NCBI GenBank assembly: GCA_001464625.1
Contig: LNFJ01000039.1
Span: 1 to 64,000, forward strand
Direction: 5' to 3'
From: Bacteroidia bacterium Ga0077558
Lineage (GTDB): Bacteria; Bacteroidota; Bacteroidia; Chitinophagales; Chitinophagaceae
Length of the DNA stretch: 64,000 bases
Of this stretch, positions 8,242-17,620 are shown piece by piece. The position numbers and the translations under genes are program-made. The notes beneath the pieces are model-generated. The model had not been told where the DNA came from, ran no database searches, and saw only the letters and a list, made by a program, of their open reading frames with translations. Numbering within the stretch: the first letter of the stretch is position 1; every line of letters starts with the position of its first letter.

Positions 8242-9329
8242 TTGTTAATTAAAGATTGGTAAAAGGATAAAAGTTTTTTTTCTTCGTTTTGCCAGTTCAA
8301 TTCTTTTCGGGCTTTTAAGCAATTATTATGCAATTCTTTATGTAAAACATCATCATTAAGCAAATTGTTCAATGCCTGGGCAATTGTTAGGGGGTGCAAG
8401 TCATGAATAAGCAATGCTACTTTGTATTGCTGATTTATTTTTAAATACTCAGGAAATTTCATTGTTATCTGTGGTAGCCCGGCATGCAAATAATCAAAGA
8501 ATTTATTGGGTAAAGCTAAGTATTGATTCATTCCTTCATTTTCTGCGACTGCTACTCCGATATACGCCTGTTGAGAAATTGACAGTAATTCATCAGGACC
8601 TAACATGCCTCTTAGTTCAACCTTGTCACCAAGATTATTTTCTTTTATTAATTCTTTCAGTTGAGTCATAAAATTACCATCTCCACAAATCACTAAACGG
8701 CAATCCACCATTTTCATAGCAGGAATCAGAGACTCAAATCCTCTTGCTTCATTCACAGCCCCTTGGTATATGATGAATTTTTCTTTTTGTGGAATTGTAA
8801 ATAATTCTTTTAACAAAGGCATATTGCGGATGGTTTCATAATTTACGCCATACCGATGTTGAAATTCTTTTGAAATTCCCTCACTAACTGTATATCCATT
8901 TTTAAATTTAGGTACTAATTTTCTTTCAACCCACAGCCAGACTCTTTGTATTGATGGCCTTGTAATTACTTCTTTTAGCTCCGTAAACAATTCATGTGCA
9001 TCATAAACCCTTTTAATCTTTTTGAGTTTTGAAATTGTATAGCAGGGGATAATTGTATCCAGATCAATTGCACAAATAATATTAATTTTTTGAAATAGCA
9101 GATAGAATAAAATACGAAGATTATATTCAGCATAAAATAGCTTGCCTTTATTGAACCAACAGGTTAGTCTTTTCTGCTTAAACTTTTTTTCAGTTAATGG
9201 TAGAGAGGTTCTTAATTTTCTTCCTACCAAAGTTACTGCATAGCCATTTTCTGCTAATGAGGTACAAATGCGGTGCATCCGTTGGTCATAAGTCAGATCG
9301 TTCGTTACAGTAAAGTAGATTTTTTTCAC
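8238..9329 (-). CDS. Glycosyltransferase family 4 protein
   Basis: A 363-residue GT-B enzyme. The N-domain has KIYFTVTNDLTYDQRMHRIC and NIICAIDLDTIIPCY with VYDAHELF, a frequent GT4 signature. The C-domain has FIIYQGAVNEARGFESLIPA, RLVICGDGN and GMNQYLALPNKFFDYLHAGLP, with the acid/base region before the last helices. It overlaps the following glycosyltransferase by 4 bp and follows the Gfo/Idh/MocA gene by 14 bp, which argues for a three-gene glycan synthesis operon. There is no membrane anchor. The sugar and acceptor are unknown. Confidence 0.85.
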   Translation of the reverse strand: MKKIYFTVTNDLTYDQRMHRICTSLAENGYAVTLVGRKLRTSLPLTEKKFKQKRLTCWFNKGKLFYAEYNLRILFYLLFQKINIICAIDLDTIIPCYTISKLKKIKRVYDAHELFTELKEVITRPSIQRVWLWVERKLVPKFKNGYTVSEGISKEFQHRYGVNYETIRNMPLLKELFTIPQKEKFIIYQGAVNEARGFESLIPAMKMVDCRLVICGDGNFMTQLKELIKENNLGDKVELRGMLGPDELLSISQQAYIGVAVAENEGMNQYLALPNKFFDYLHAGLPQITMKFPEYLKINQQYKVALLIHDLHPLTIAQALNNLLNDDVLHKELHNNCLKARKELNWQNEEKKLLSFYQSLINN

Positions 9330-9343
9330 TTATAAGGTGCAAT

Positions 9344-10354
9344 TCACGACAAAGAAACGGAATTGTAAATTCTTTCAATAGTTTCAACGGTTTTAAGCCC
9401 GTCTGCGGCAGATGTAAAAGGGTGATTGTCGTCGTCTAATGCTTTTACAAGGTTTTCATATACTTTATCATGATTGCTCATAGAGCCTTTATAATAGCCA
9501 TAATCGTTCGCTTTTCCGTCTTTTTCGGTCTCAAAGGTTGAGTTATCTATTAGCTGGTATTTTATTTCATTCATATACTGGCCACCTATTTTGATGCTGC
9601 CTTTTTCTGCAATTATAGTTAGCGATACTTCCATATTTTTTTGAAAGCTGTTCACCGACCAGTTAATACCCCCTGTCATTCCATTTTTCATTTCTACGGC
9701 TACTATACCGGTATCTTCAAACTCAATTATGCCCTTATGTGCCATGTTTTTTCGGAAGCCACTAATATTTTCAACATTACCCAGCAACCAAAGCAAGGCG
9801 TCTATATAATGGCTGAATTGTGTATAAAGGCTTCCACCATCTAACGCTAAACTTCCTTTCCATGAATTGGCATAATACTGAACAGGCCTGTTCCAAAAAC
9901 AATTGAGCTGAAAACTGTAGAGTTTACCTAGTGTATTTTTATCAATGATTTTTTTCAAACCTGCCAACGAAGGATTATACCGGGTTGATTTTACGACAAA
10001 TAATTTTTTATTGAACTCTTTTGCTGTTACGATCATTTTATTTCCATCTGCAGCAGTAATACACAAAGGCTTTTCGCAAAGCACATTGCTGCCAGCTTTT
10101 AACGACAGCATTGTATGTTCTGCATGCAATCCGTTTGGAGTACAAATGGAAACTACATCTATATTATTTACTTTGGAAAACAGATCTTCAATAGAATAGT
10201 AGGGGGTACAAGAAAATTCAGATGCCAGTTCATCGGCTTTTTCTTTAATAATATCACAAACCGCCACCAGCTGACCATGCTTGATTATTTCAGCAGCATG
10301 CCTCGGGGCAATTTTACCACACCCAATTATAGCGAATCGTAAAGCAGCTTTCAT
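9344..10354 (-). CDS. Gfo/Idh/MocA family NAD(P)-dependent oxidoreductase
   Basis: A 336-residue enzyme with an N-terminal Rossmann domain (RFAIIGCGKIAPRHAAEI, the GxGxxxxxH pattern), the family motif CEKPLCITA (catalytic-region Lys in EKP), and a C-terminal GFO_IDH_MocA_C-type sheet domain containing DGGSLYTQFSHYIDALLWLLG with the conserved His. Members oxidise or reduce sugars and sugar nucleotides. Standing first in an operon with two glycosyltransferases, it probably makes a modified nucleotide sugar such as a UDP-HexNAc uronate derivative; this is inference. I chose the ATG at 10354 rather than the TTG three codons upstream. Confidence 0.85.
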   Translation of the reverse strand: MKAALRFAIIGCGKIAPRHAAEIIKHGQLVAVCDIIKEKADELASEFSCTPYYSIEDLFSKVNNIDVVSICTPNGLHAEHTMLSLKAGSNVLCEKPLCITAADGNKMIVTAKEFNKKLFVVKSTRYNPSLAGLKKIIDKNTLGKLYSFQLNCFWNRPVQYYANSWKGSLALDGGSLYTQFSHYIDALLWLLGNVENISGFRKNMAHKGIIEFEDTGIVAVEMKNGMTGGINWSVNSFQKNMEVSLTIIAEKGSIKIGGQYMNEIKYQLIDNSTFETEKDGKANDYGYYKGSMSNHDKVYENLVKALDDDNHPFTSAADGLKTVETIERIYNSVSLS

Positions 10355-10384
10355 AAGTTTCAAATATACAGTAGTGCAAAATAA

Positions 10385-10412
10385 AAAGACTCAGTATTCA
10401 AACTGAGTCTTT
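10385..10412 (-). terminator. Terminator after the TonB-linked receptor gene
   Basis: A perfect 10-bp stem (10385-10394 with 10403-10412) closes an 8-nt loop; on the minus strand it is followed by a T-rich tail. It lies directly 3' of the minus-strand receptor gene. Confidence 0.75.
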
Positions 10413-10434
10413 AAATTATAAAAAAGCACCTTAA

Positions 10435-13012
10435 TTATTGTCCAATATTCATATTTTCGGAACCATCACCCCCCTGATTTTTATTGTTTTTCCGTTTGAA
10501 GAGATTTGCATCAAATTTTCCAAAACGCCAATTGAAATTAAGTCGTAATATCTGCGGATCACGGCGGCGAAATACTTCCTGAACAAAGAATGGAGATTCA
10601 GAATAAATATTTTGACGCCGGGTTCTAAAGATGTCGTTTACATTAAGAGAAATTGAAGCCTGCTTGTTTTTCAGGAATTCAAACCTTGCTCCCGCATCCA
10701 CATAATAATTAGCTCTTACAAAACCTTGCGCAGTAGATGTAGACTGTCCAAACATACCACCACCGCCGCCAAATCCACCGCCGCCACGGCCACCACCACC
10801 GCTGTTTGGAGATAATACGGTTTTAGACTGATACTCGCCAGATAACTGGATGCTGAAATTTTTAGGTAGCCGGAAAGTGTTATTTAGTTTACCGAACCAG
10901 CTTAGAATTGGATCCTGATCTTCTACACCTGCAATACCTGTTTTAATTTTAGAAGTAAAAAGATTCAGGTTCGTAGTCATTTCCCACCACTTCGTCATTT
11001 TATTTCTCGACACTAATTCAAAGCCAGTAATGTAGCTGGAAGTAGCGTTGATAAAAGTATTAACAAATATGTCTTTGCCATTAGAAGGATCGGTTTCTTT
11101 TTCCTGAAACCTTGTAATAAGGTCGTTTGTATTCTTGTAATATAAAGATGCAATAAGATTGTCTTTGTTTTTAAATGTTTTTTGATAGGCTATCTCTATG
11201 GAGTTAGTAAACTCAGGACTTAAGTTTGGATTACCCCTGCTTACGTTTAAGGTATCAGAATAATCAGTAAAGGGATATAGCTGAAAGAAATTGGGACGAT
11301 TAATTCTTCTAGAGTAGTTCAACTGTAAATCCTGTGTTTCAGTAATTTTTTGACTAAGAAAAACACTGGGAAAAAGGCTTACGGGAAATTTAATATCAAA
11401 AACCTGATTTTTGTCGGGTAATCTTCCCTGATAATCTGAACTTTCAACTCTTAAACCTAATTGATAGCCGAAACTTTTTAGTTGATTTGAATAAGTACCA
11501 TAAGCAGCATATATATTGTCCGTGCTGTTGTAGTTTACTGAAAGGAGTTGATTAAACAAAGGAGATCCGGTTTCGTAGGAAAAAAAATTATTGATATTTT
11601 CTACCTTTCTGATTTGTGTACGAATTCCAATTTCAAATTTTGATTTTTCTTTTAACGGTTTAGTATAATCAGCTTGGATAGTTATGTTTTCATTGGTGCC
11701 ATTTCCAATTTGGTCTTGCTTGAAATTGCCGGTATACAAATTGCCGGGCAGCTCATAATAATCTGTATTAATATAATTAGCGTTGCTATTATTACTTTTA
11801 TTGTAATTAACATCGGCTGTAAACTCTTCTCCCTGTTTTGGAAAATTATGTTTAAAGCTCAGCATTGCACCTCCATTGTTAAACCTACTGTTGGAGTTGG
11901 AAAAACGTTCACTAAATGCGGATTTTACAACCTGGTACAAGGAGTCAATCAAAATATCGCTTTCAGCAGTGGGTTTAAAGCGGCCACGGCCGATATTGCC
12001 AGTTAAAGTAATTGTGTTTCTATTATCAAGGAAGTAATCAAAACCGGCACGAAAAAACATAAAATTGCCGAGTTGTACATTACGGTCTTGTTGCTGTAAA
12101 AAAGTATTAGGTGTGCCAATTAAAGTAGTGCGGTCTGTATTACCAGTGCTTATCGATTTACGCTGATTCATATTTGCATTCAAAAAGAAGTTGATTTTTT
12201 CCTGCCGAACATTGATATCACCACCAAAACCTACCCTGGCTCTGGAGTCAATATTGGTACGTATGCTACCGCTGTAACCAACCCGTTTTGCTTTTTTTAA
12301 AACCACATTTAAAATACCGGCTGTACCACCTGAGGCATCATATTTTGCCGATGGATTGGTAATGATTTCTACACTCTCTATTGCATCAGCCGGAATTTGC
12401 TCCAATGTTAAATTGGTTGGCCTGCCATCTACAAAAACCTGTGGGGAGTTATTTCGCATTGTTACATTGCCATCAAGATCTACACTTAAGGAGGGTACAT
12501 TTCTCATTATATCAACAGCTGTACCACCGGCAGAAACGAGATTTTTATCTACGTTAAAAACTTTACGGTCAATACCTAATTGTAAACCCGGTTTTGATGC
12601 TGTTACAGTTACATTATCCAATACTTTTTCTTCGATGTCAATTTTAATATTACCAAGATCTTTATCCAGGGCACCCATATCTGCTCCACCACCGCCGGGT
12701 TTTATATCAAAGGATACAGTTTGTTCGTACGACTTAAAGCCAACTACTGATACAACAAGCTTAAACTGGCCAAAAACAGGAACGTTTTCAAGTAAAAATT
12801 CACCGTTTGCTTTGGTAAGCATACCTGTTTTGTAATAATTGAACCGATGCATATTCTATCGGTTTTAGTGATTTAGCCTCCACTAACTTACCATAAAAGT
12901 TGCCTGTCATGTTTGGACGGCTTCCCGCAGGCCTAGTCCCACCTCCTGGTGGTTGGGCAGCAACCATGTAACTGGTTAGTAATGAAGCTAAAACGAATAT
13001 TATATTTCTCAT
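10435..13012 (-). pseudogene. Outer-membrane beta-barrel/TonB-linked receptor, frameshifted near the N-terminus
   Basis: Two frames together encode one protein of about 860 residues. From ATG 13012 it reads MRNIIFVLASLLTSYMVAAQ (signal peptide), then the start of a carboxypeptidase-regulatory-like domain (NFYGKLVEAKSLKPIEYASV), then hits a stop at 12800-12802. From about 12835 the other frame continues GMLTKANGEFLLENVPVFGQ, a plug domain (VDIMRNVPSLSVDLDGNV, DAIESVEIITNPSAKYDASG), a long beta-barrel, a Gly-rich loop and a C-terminal strand. Changing one A in the AAAA near 12831 would rejoin the frames. Relatives usually have some extra residues between these two parts, so a short deletion is also possible. 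It is either a true loss of function, a phase-variable site, or a sequence error. Substrate unknown. Confidence 0.75.
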
Positions 13013-13140
13013 TTTCGGAATTTGATAGTTAGACGGGCATTGAGGCCAGAACTTGCTGACTATTTTATGACAACTTGATAAGTGGCAGTATGACAAAGAT
13101 GAAAGGGGAAAGTTCGGTTTATCAACTGCTGTGTATAAAC

Positions 13141-13746
13141 TTAACTTGTAAAAACGGTTATTAATACCTGTAAGCTTCCAATTATAAAGCCAATTACAGC
13201 ACCGATGATCTCTACAAAGCGAAATTCCTTTGACATAATCTGATAAAGTACTTCTTCAAGCTTATCAGATGAAAAGGCAGCTACTTTTTGGGTAACAATT
13301 TGCTCAAGATCTAGTTCCTCTTTTAAGTTGGCAGCATATTTTTTCATCACTATTGGCAGCAGTGATTCAATTTCTTTCATAAACATGCCCTTTAGATTGG
13401 TTATCGTTTTATCGCCAATAAACATACTAATAACCGGCATTTCATCCTTTAATCTGTTTCGCAGAAAATCATCGATATGCTCTTCAATAAGCGGCATTAT
13501 TTTCTGAAGATTGTCGGGATTGCTTATTTTTTGTTCAATATCGTCAAAGGAAAGAAATTCAGCACTGACCAGCTTTCCAAGCTTTTCAGCAAATTTTTGC
13601 TGTCGTTTTGGAAAGATGCCATGAAAGGTGATACCCAATATTTTTTTCGGTTCCCGCGGGTGGAAAAGCATTTTGATAGCTACCCAATTGGTAACCCATC
13701 CGATAAATGCAGAAATAACAGGAATTAGTAATAGCCAGTAGTTCAT
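13141..13746 (-). CDS. DUF445 family membrane protein
   Basis: A 201-residue protein with a hydrophobic N-terminus (NYWLLLIPVISAFIGWVTNWVAIKMLFHP) and a hydrophobic C-terminus (IIGAVIGFIIGSLQVLITVF). The motif IGWVTNWVAIKMLFHPREPK with GIFPKRQ is characteristic of DUF445 (YheB/SbsP-like). The middle consists of helices likely to face the cytoplasm. This is the short version of the family; others reach about 400 residues. Function is unknown. It stands alone on the minus strand, 127 bp downstream of the start of the broken receptor gene. Confidence 0.8.
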   Translation of the reverse strand: MNYWLLLIPVISAFIGWVTNWVAIKMLFHPREPKKILGITFHGIFPKRQQKFAEKLGKLVSAEFLSFDDIEQKISNPDNLQKIMPLIEEHIDDFLRNRLKDEMPVISMFIGDKTITNLKGMFMKEIESLLPIVMKKYAANLKEELDLEQIVTQKVAAFSSDKLEEVLYQIMSKEFRFVEIIGAVIGFIIGSLQVLITVFTS

Positions 13747-13825
13747 AAGTATACAAAAGAGTGCAAAGAAACTGAAAGGAGAGCCGGAATCAAAATCTGG
13801 TTTTGGAATGAGGAGTGAATTTCTT

Positions 13826-13833
13826 TATTTTTG
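13826..13833 (+). promoter_or_regulatory. -7 promoter element of the predicted tRNA-like small RNA
   Basis: TATTTTTG matches TAnnTTTG exactly and TTTG at 13802-13805 lies 20 nt upstream, so both parts of a Bacteroidetes promoter are present. Predicted start of transcription is about 13837-13839. Confidence 0.65.
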
Positions 13834-13837
13834 CATT

Positions 13838-13920
13838 CCTAAAATGGTAGTCGGTCGGGGGTTCGAGCCCCCTCGATTACCCGGTTTTATAAGCTTCTCT
13901 TATTGAGAAGCTTTTTTTAT
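13838..13920 (+). ncRNA. Predicted small RNA with tRNA-like acceptor/T-arm minihelix
   Basis: The segment 13846-13881 folds like the top half of a tRNA. GGTAGTCG (13846-13853) pairs with CGATTACC (13874-13881) over eight positions with one G-U. A 3-nt linker GTC leads to a T-arm: GGGGG, the loop TTCGAGC (13862-13868, which fits the T54-T55-C56-R57-A58 rule), and CCCCT. There is no D arm, no anticodon arm and no CCA; CGG follows. A promoter ends 4-5 nt before the predicted start and a perfect terminator (13891-13913) follows. A real minihelix RNA, a tRNA remnant and an integration scar are the three readings. The paired 5' half favours an RNA structure over a simple 3'-end scar. Confidence 0.5.
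13891..13918 (+). terminator. Terminator of the predicted small RNA
   Basis: A perfect 9-bp stem (AAGCTTCTC, 13891-13899; GAGAAGCTT, 13905-13913) with a TTATT loop, followed by TTTTTAT. Confidence 0.8.
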
Positions 13921-13985
13921 TTCTGCCACTCATCAAAAACCATTGTTAAAAGGCTATAAAGGCAAGAAAAACAGCCTTTTTACGT

Positions 13986-13993
13986 TAATTTTG
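13986..13993 (+). promoter_or_regulatory. -7 promoter element of the tail-specific protease gene
   Basis: TAATTTTG fits TAnnTTTG. It lies 27 nt before ATG 14021, which rules out the longer frame that opens at 13943 upstream of this promoter. Confidence 0.45.
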
Positions 13994-14020
13994 GGTATGT
14001 CCTCCACAATTAAATACCTC

Positions 14021-16180
14021 ATGAATATGAAAAGACTCCCTATTGTTATATTGATGGTAGTAGCGGCTTCATTCCTTGCATTTAAGACGATGGGAACAGG
14101 CCCAAAGAGTAATACTACCCCGCCAACAAAATATGAACAAATTCTTCGCCTGATTGGTGAAATTTTTTCGCAGGCGCATTATAGTCCCCAAAAAATTGAC
14201 GATGCTTTTTCGCAAAAAGTATTCAAAAAATATATGAAAGATCTCGATGGAGACAGAAGTATGTTTTTACAAAGTGATCTTGATAAATTAAAAAAGTATG
14301 AGACATTAATTGATGAGGAGATCAAAGGCGCACCCGTAGAATTTTTCCTGGCGGCGGGCAAAATTTTTAATACCAGAATGGAAGAGTCGGCAGTTATATA
14401 TAACAACTTACTTTCTAAACCATTTGATTTTACAACCGATGAAAATGTAAGTTTTGATACAGACAAGTTTGAGTTTTTGAAAACCGATACCGAAAGAAAA
14501 GAAAGGTGGAGAAAGAAGATGAAGTTTATGACGTTGGAACGATATACTGATTTGCAGGATGTCCGGGAAAAGAATAAAGGCAAAGAAGGCTTTGTTGTTA
14601 AATCTGATGCTGAATTGGAAAAAGAAGCAAGAGAAAAAGTGAAAAGAGCAATGGATAGAACCTTTGAACGTTATCGCTTTAAATTTTCTGATGACGACAA
14701 GTTTAATGTGTTTGTGAATTCTATTACTACCACTATGGATCCTCACTCAGAATTTTTTCCACCTGTGGATAAAAGATATTTTGATGAGGAAATGAGTGGT
14801 CGTTTTTACGGTATTGGGGCCTCATTACAATATGATGATGGAAATATTAAAATTAGCAGTGTATTGTCTGGTAGCCCGGCCTGGAAGTCTGGTGAAATAC
14901 AGGCAGGTGATTATGTGATGAAAGTGGCCCAGGGAAAAGAAGAGCCTGTTGAGTTGACAGGATTTGTTGTAACAGATGCGGTGAAACTAATTCGTGGAAA
15001 AAAAGGAACAGAAGTAAAACTAACATTGAAGAAACAAGATGGCACTATTAAAGTAGTTTCATTGATCCGTGACGAAATTGTACAGGACGAAACATTTGCC
15101 CGTAGTGCTATTGTTCAAGAAGGCGGGTCTAAGATCGGTTACATATTCCTTCCGGAATTCTATGCAGATTTTGACAGACCAAACGGAAACCGCAGTTATA
15201 TCGATGTTCAGAAAGAAGTAATTAAACTGAAAGAAGAAAAAGTAGATGGAATAGTAATTGATCTTCGTAATAATGGCGGTGGTTCTTTATATGATGTGGT
15301 ACAAATGGCAGGTCTTTTTATTGATGAGGGCCCCATCGTACAGGTAAAAGACAGGGAAGAAAATGCCAGTGTACTAAAAGATAAAGACAAAACAGTTTTG
15401 TATTCTGGTCCGCTAGCCGTTATGGTAAACGAGTTTAGTGCTTCTGCATCTGAAATTTTTGCAGCTGCAATTCAAGATTATGGCCGTGGTGTTGTAATCG
15501 GAAGCACATCTACTTATGGTAAAGGAACGGTACAACGGAATATTGGTCTTGATCCTAAAACAGGATTCTCTATGTCTAATGCCGAATTAGGCACTGTAAA
15601 GCTTACGCTGCAAAAATTCTATAGAATTAATGGAGGTTCCACTCAATTAAAAGGTGTTAGCTCTGACATTGTATTGCCGGATAATTTGGAATATCTGAAA
15701 GTAAGAGAAAAGGATAATGAAGATGCATTGAGCTGGGATGAGATTGGAAAATCTCCTTATGCTAATTGGAATCCTGGTTATAATTTGGAAACAATAAAAA
15801 AATTCAGCAATCAGCGTCTTGAAAATGATCCTACTTTTAAATTGATCAAAGAAAGTACAGAGTGGCTTTCTTTACAGAACGATAAAGAATATTCTTTGCA
15901 TATTGATAAATACAAAGCAGAGCAAGTCAAATTGCGTTCTACTATCAAGCAGTTAGAGACTTTATTAAAATTGAAAGGAGAAATAAATGTTGCAGCTTTA
16001 CCTGCCGAAACAAATCGTTGGGCGGAGGATAAAGCCAAGCAAGACCGATTCAATCAATGGTTAAAAGGCTTGCAAAAAGATATTTATCTTGACCAGGCTG
16101 TAAAAGTGATGAATGATATGATTGGTCAACAGAATCTTGTAAAAGGAAAGACAGAAGAGCCAGCTAAAAAGGCTTTTTAA
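14021..16180 (+). CDS. prc: Carboxy-terminal (tail-specific) protease, S41 family
   Basis: A 719-residue periplasmic protease that trims or degrades proteins from their C-termini and, in relatives, controls peptidoglycan hydrolases. Order: signal anchor (MKRLPIVILMVVAASFLAF), N-terminal helical domain with MKDLDGDRSMFLQSDL, PDZ domain (GIGASLQYDDGNIKISSVL, SPAWKSGEIQAGDYVMKV), then the S41 catalytic core with the nucleophile Ser in EFSASASEI (near residue 473) and Lys in YGKGTVQ (near residue 498), and a C-terminal helical DUF3340-like part. Length fits the long Prc type of Proteobacteria and Bacteroidetes. The start at 14021 (MNMKRL) or 14027 (MKRL) is set by the promoter at 13986. Confidence 0.92.
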   Translation: MNMKRLPIVILMVVAASFLAFKTMGTGPKSNTTPPTKYEQILRLIGEIFSQAHYSPQKIDDAFSQKVFKKYMKDLDGDRSMFLQSDLDKLKKYETLIDEEIKGAPVEFFLAAGKIFNTRMEESAVIYNNLLSKPFDFTTDENVSFDTDKFEFLKTDTERKERWRKKMKFMTLERYTDLQDVREKNKGKEGFVVKSDAELEKEAREKVKRAMDRTFERYRFKFSDDDKFNVFVNSITTTMDPHSEFFPPVDKRYFDEEMSGRFYGIGASLQYDDGNIKISSVLSGSPAWKSGEIQAGDYVMKVAQGKEEPVELTGFVVTDAVKLIRGKKGTEVKLTLKKQDGTIKVVSLIRDEIVQDETFARSAIVQEGGSKIGYIFLPEFYADFDRPNGNRSYIDVQKEVIKLKEEKVDGIVIDLRNNGGGSLYDVVQMAGLFIDEGPIVQVKDREENASVLKDKDKTVLYSGPLAVMVNEFSASASEIFAAAIQDYGRGVVIGSTSTYGKGTVQRNIGLDPKTGFSMSNAELGTVKLTLQKFYRINGGSTQLKGVSSDIVLPDNLEYLKVREKDNEDALSWDEIGKSPYANWNPGYNLETIKKFSNQRLENDPTFKLIKESTEWLSLQNDKEYSLHIDKYKAEQVKLRSTIKQLETLLKLKGEINVAALPAETNRWAEDKAKQDRFNQWLKGLQKDIYLDQAVKVMNDMIGQQNLVKGKTEEPAKKAF

Positions 16181-16200
16181 TTTCCTTTAAACCGTAAATA

Positions 16201-16231
16201 AAAAAGCCCGGAATTTCCGGGCTTTTTTATT
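16201..16231. terminator. Bidirectional terminator between prc and the DinB-like gene
   Basis: AAAAAGCCCGGAA (16201-16213) pairs perfectly with 16215-16227; A and T runs on both sides make it work for both convergent genes. Confidence 0.85.
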
Positions 16232-16245
16232 TAGTATCGAATTAT

Positions 16246-16755
16246 TTATAAATATCTTTCTTTTATTACTGCTACATGATGGTTGATATGGCCAACAATA
16301 ATAAATCCTATTCCTAAAACATATACAGGTTTGTCACTGGCAAGGCCGTTTGTTTCTAATTGATCGCTATCAAAACTTTTAAAAAGTATAGCTGTTGATT
16401 GACGAACTACTTTAAATTCTTCCAGCATTTCATTCCAATCTCTCCCTGAAGCTTTAGAATTATCTGCATAACTGTTTTCATCAAAGCCGGGTAGGGGAGT
16501 AGTATCTTTTCTTGCAAAGCAAAGTGCCCGGTAAGCAAATATCCTTTCGGTATCAATAATATGCTGCAAAACTTCTTTAATAGTCCACTTATCGTCTGCA
16601 TACCGGTATTCTATTTTATCAGCCGGTAGAGATGCCAGAAACGAAATGAAATCATTCGTTTGATTTCGAATAGCTACATTTAAATCAATTTCAGATACCT
16701 GATTGATATAACGATGATACCATTCAGGAACCCGGCTAAGATCTGGTTGCGGCAT
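16246..16755 (-). CDS. DinB-like family protein (putative metal-dependent)
   Basis: A 169-residue four-helix-bundle protein of the DinB/YfiT clan. Signatures are KWTIKEVLQHIIDTERIFAY (first metal-ligand His) and VGHINHHVAVIKERYL at the C-terminus (further His ligands). Clan members bind a divalent metal; several act as thiol-dependent transferases, while most have no known substrate. Its ATG is 5 nt after the stop of the next-upstream minus-strand gene (the repeat lipoprotein), so the two are probably co-transcribed. Confidence 0.85.
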   Translation of the reverse strand: MPQPDLSRVPEWYHRYINQVSEIDLNVAIRNQTNDFISFLASLPADKIEYRYADDKWTIKEVLQHIIDTERIFAYRALCFARKDTTPLPGFDENSYADNSKASGRDWNEMLEEFKVVRQSTAILFKSFDSDQLETNGLASDKPVYVLGIGFIIVGHINHHVAVIKERYL

Positions 16756-16760
16756 TATTA

Positions 16761-17498
16761 TTATTGTTTCGGTTTGTTTGCTTCAGTTGTAACAGCTGGA
16801 GTAGTTGGTTTACTATCCAAAGGTGCACCTACAGATATATCGCAACGATGACCTGGCTGACCATGCGCAGGATTCATTCCTTTGGCAACTGGTGTAGCTG
16901 CGGCTGATTGTGTACTTACTGGTGTGTAAGGCAAAACTGCCGGAGCTGGTGTTAGGTTTGCGGTGGTAGTTGGTTGTTGAATAGAGGCTTGAATAGGTTT
17001 ACTATCAAGCGGTGCCCCAACAGCAATATCACAACGATGACCCGGCTGTCCATGTGCGGGGTTTATTCCAGCACCAGTTTTTGCAGGCTTGCTACTATTT
17101 ATTGAAGGAGAAGTAGGCGTAACAACTGGCTGAGATATGTTAACTGGTGTACTACTACTTATTGAAGGTGTAGAAACTGATGGAGTCGATGGCTTGCTAT
17201 TTAAAGAAGCTCCTTCAGCAATATCGCAACGATGTCCGGGTTGTCCGTGAGGAGGATTAATTCCTGAGTTGGTAGTTGACGCAGACGGTGTGGAAACAGT
17301 TCCTGGTGTTGTTGCTACAGTCGGTGCAGGTATAGTGCCCGGTGTTGTAGTAGTTGGCGTACTAGTAGTTGAGGTTGCTGGTGCAGTATTACCTTCTATT
17401 GTTGTAGTTGGTGTTGCTTGTGTTTCTTTATCAGATGAGCCACAACTAACAATTACAACTGAAGTGGCAATAGCTGTAAAAAATTTTATATATCTCAT
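16761..17498 (-). CDS. Lipoprotein with three HGQPGHRCDI repeats
   Basis: A 245-residue protein. MRYIKFFTAIATSVVIVSCG is a lipoprotein signal with the lipidated Cys at residue 19. Three 25-residue repeats stand at about 79-103, 144-168 and 207-231; each has NP-x-HGQPGHRCDI followed by GA-x-L-x-SKP. Ser/Thr/Pro-rich linkers separate them, as in disordered surface spacers. Two His and one Cys per repeat (HGQPGHRC) could bind metal or haem; this is inference. I recognise the repeat as recurring in Bacteroidetes proteins but know no function for it. Good codon conservation of the repeats, against variable linkers, suggests selection on the repeat. It is likely co-transcribed with the DinB-like gene. 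Confidence 0.75.
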   Translation of the reverse strand: MRYIKFFTAIATSVVIVSCGSSDKETQATPTTTIEGNTAPATSTTSTPTTTTPGTIPAPTVATTPGTVSTPSASTTNSGINPPHGQPGHRCDIAEGASLNSKPSTPSVSTPSISSSTPVNISQPVVTPTSPSINSSKPAKTGAGINPAHGQPGHRCDIAVGAPLDSKPIQASIQQPTTTANLTPAPAVLPYTPVSTQSAAATPVAKGMNPAHGQPGHRCDISVGAPLDSKPTTPAVTTEANKPKQ

Positions 17499-17574
17499 GA
17501 TTATCGGTTTAGATTTTTAAATAATGTAACCTGCAAAATACTCAACTTTTCTAACACTTTTAAAAAGGAATAGT

Positions 17575-17611
17575 AAAGCAAACCCCAGATATAAACTCCG
17601 GGGTTTGCTTT
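17575..17611 (-). terminator. Terminator after the subtilase gene region
   Basis: A perfect 12-bp stem: AAAGCAAACCCC (17575-17586) with GGGGTTTGCTTT (17600-17611), 13-nt loop. It lies directly 3' of the minus-strand subtilase gene. Confidence 0.8.
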
Positions 17612-17620
17612 AGAAATGTT

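Noticed and set aside
13846-13884. A complete tRNA gene
   Set aside because: No D arm, anticodon arm or variable loop is present; only 39 nt separate the outer ends, so it is kept as a minihelix.
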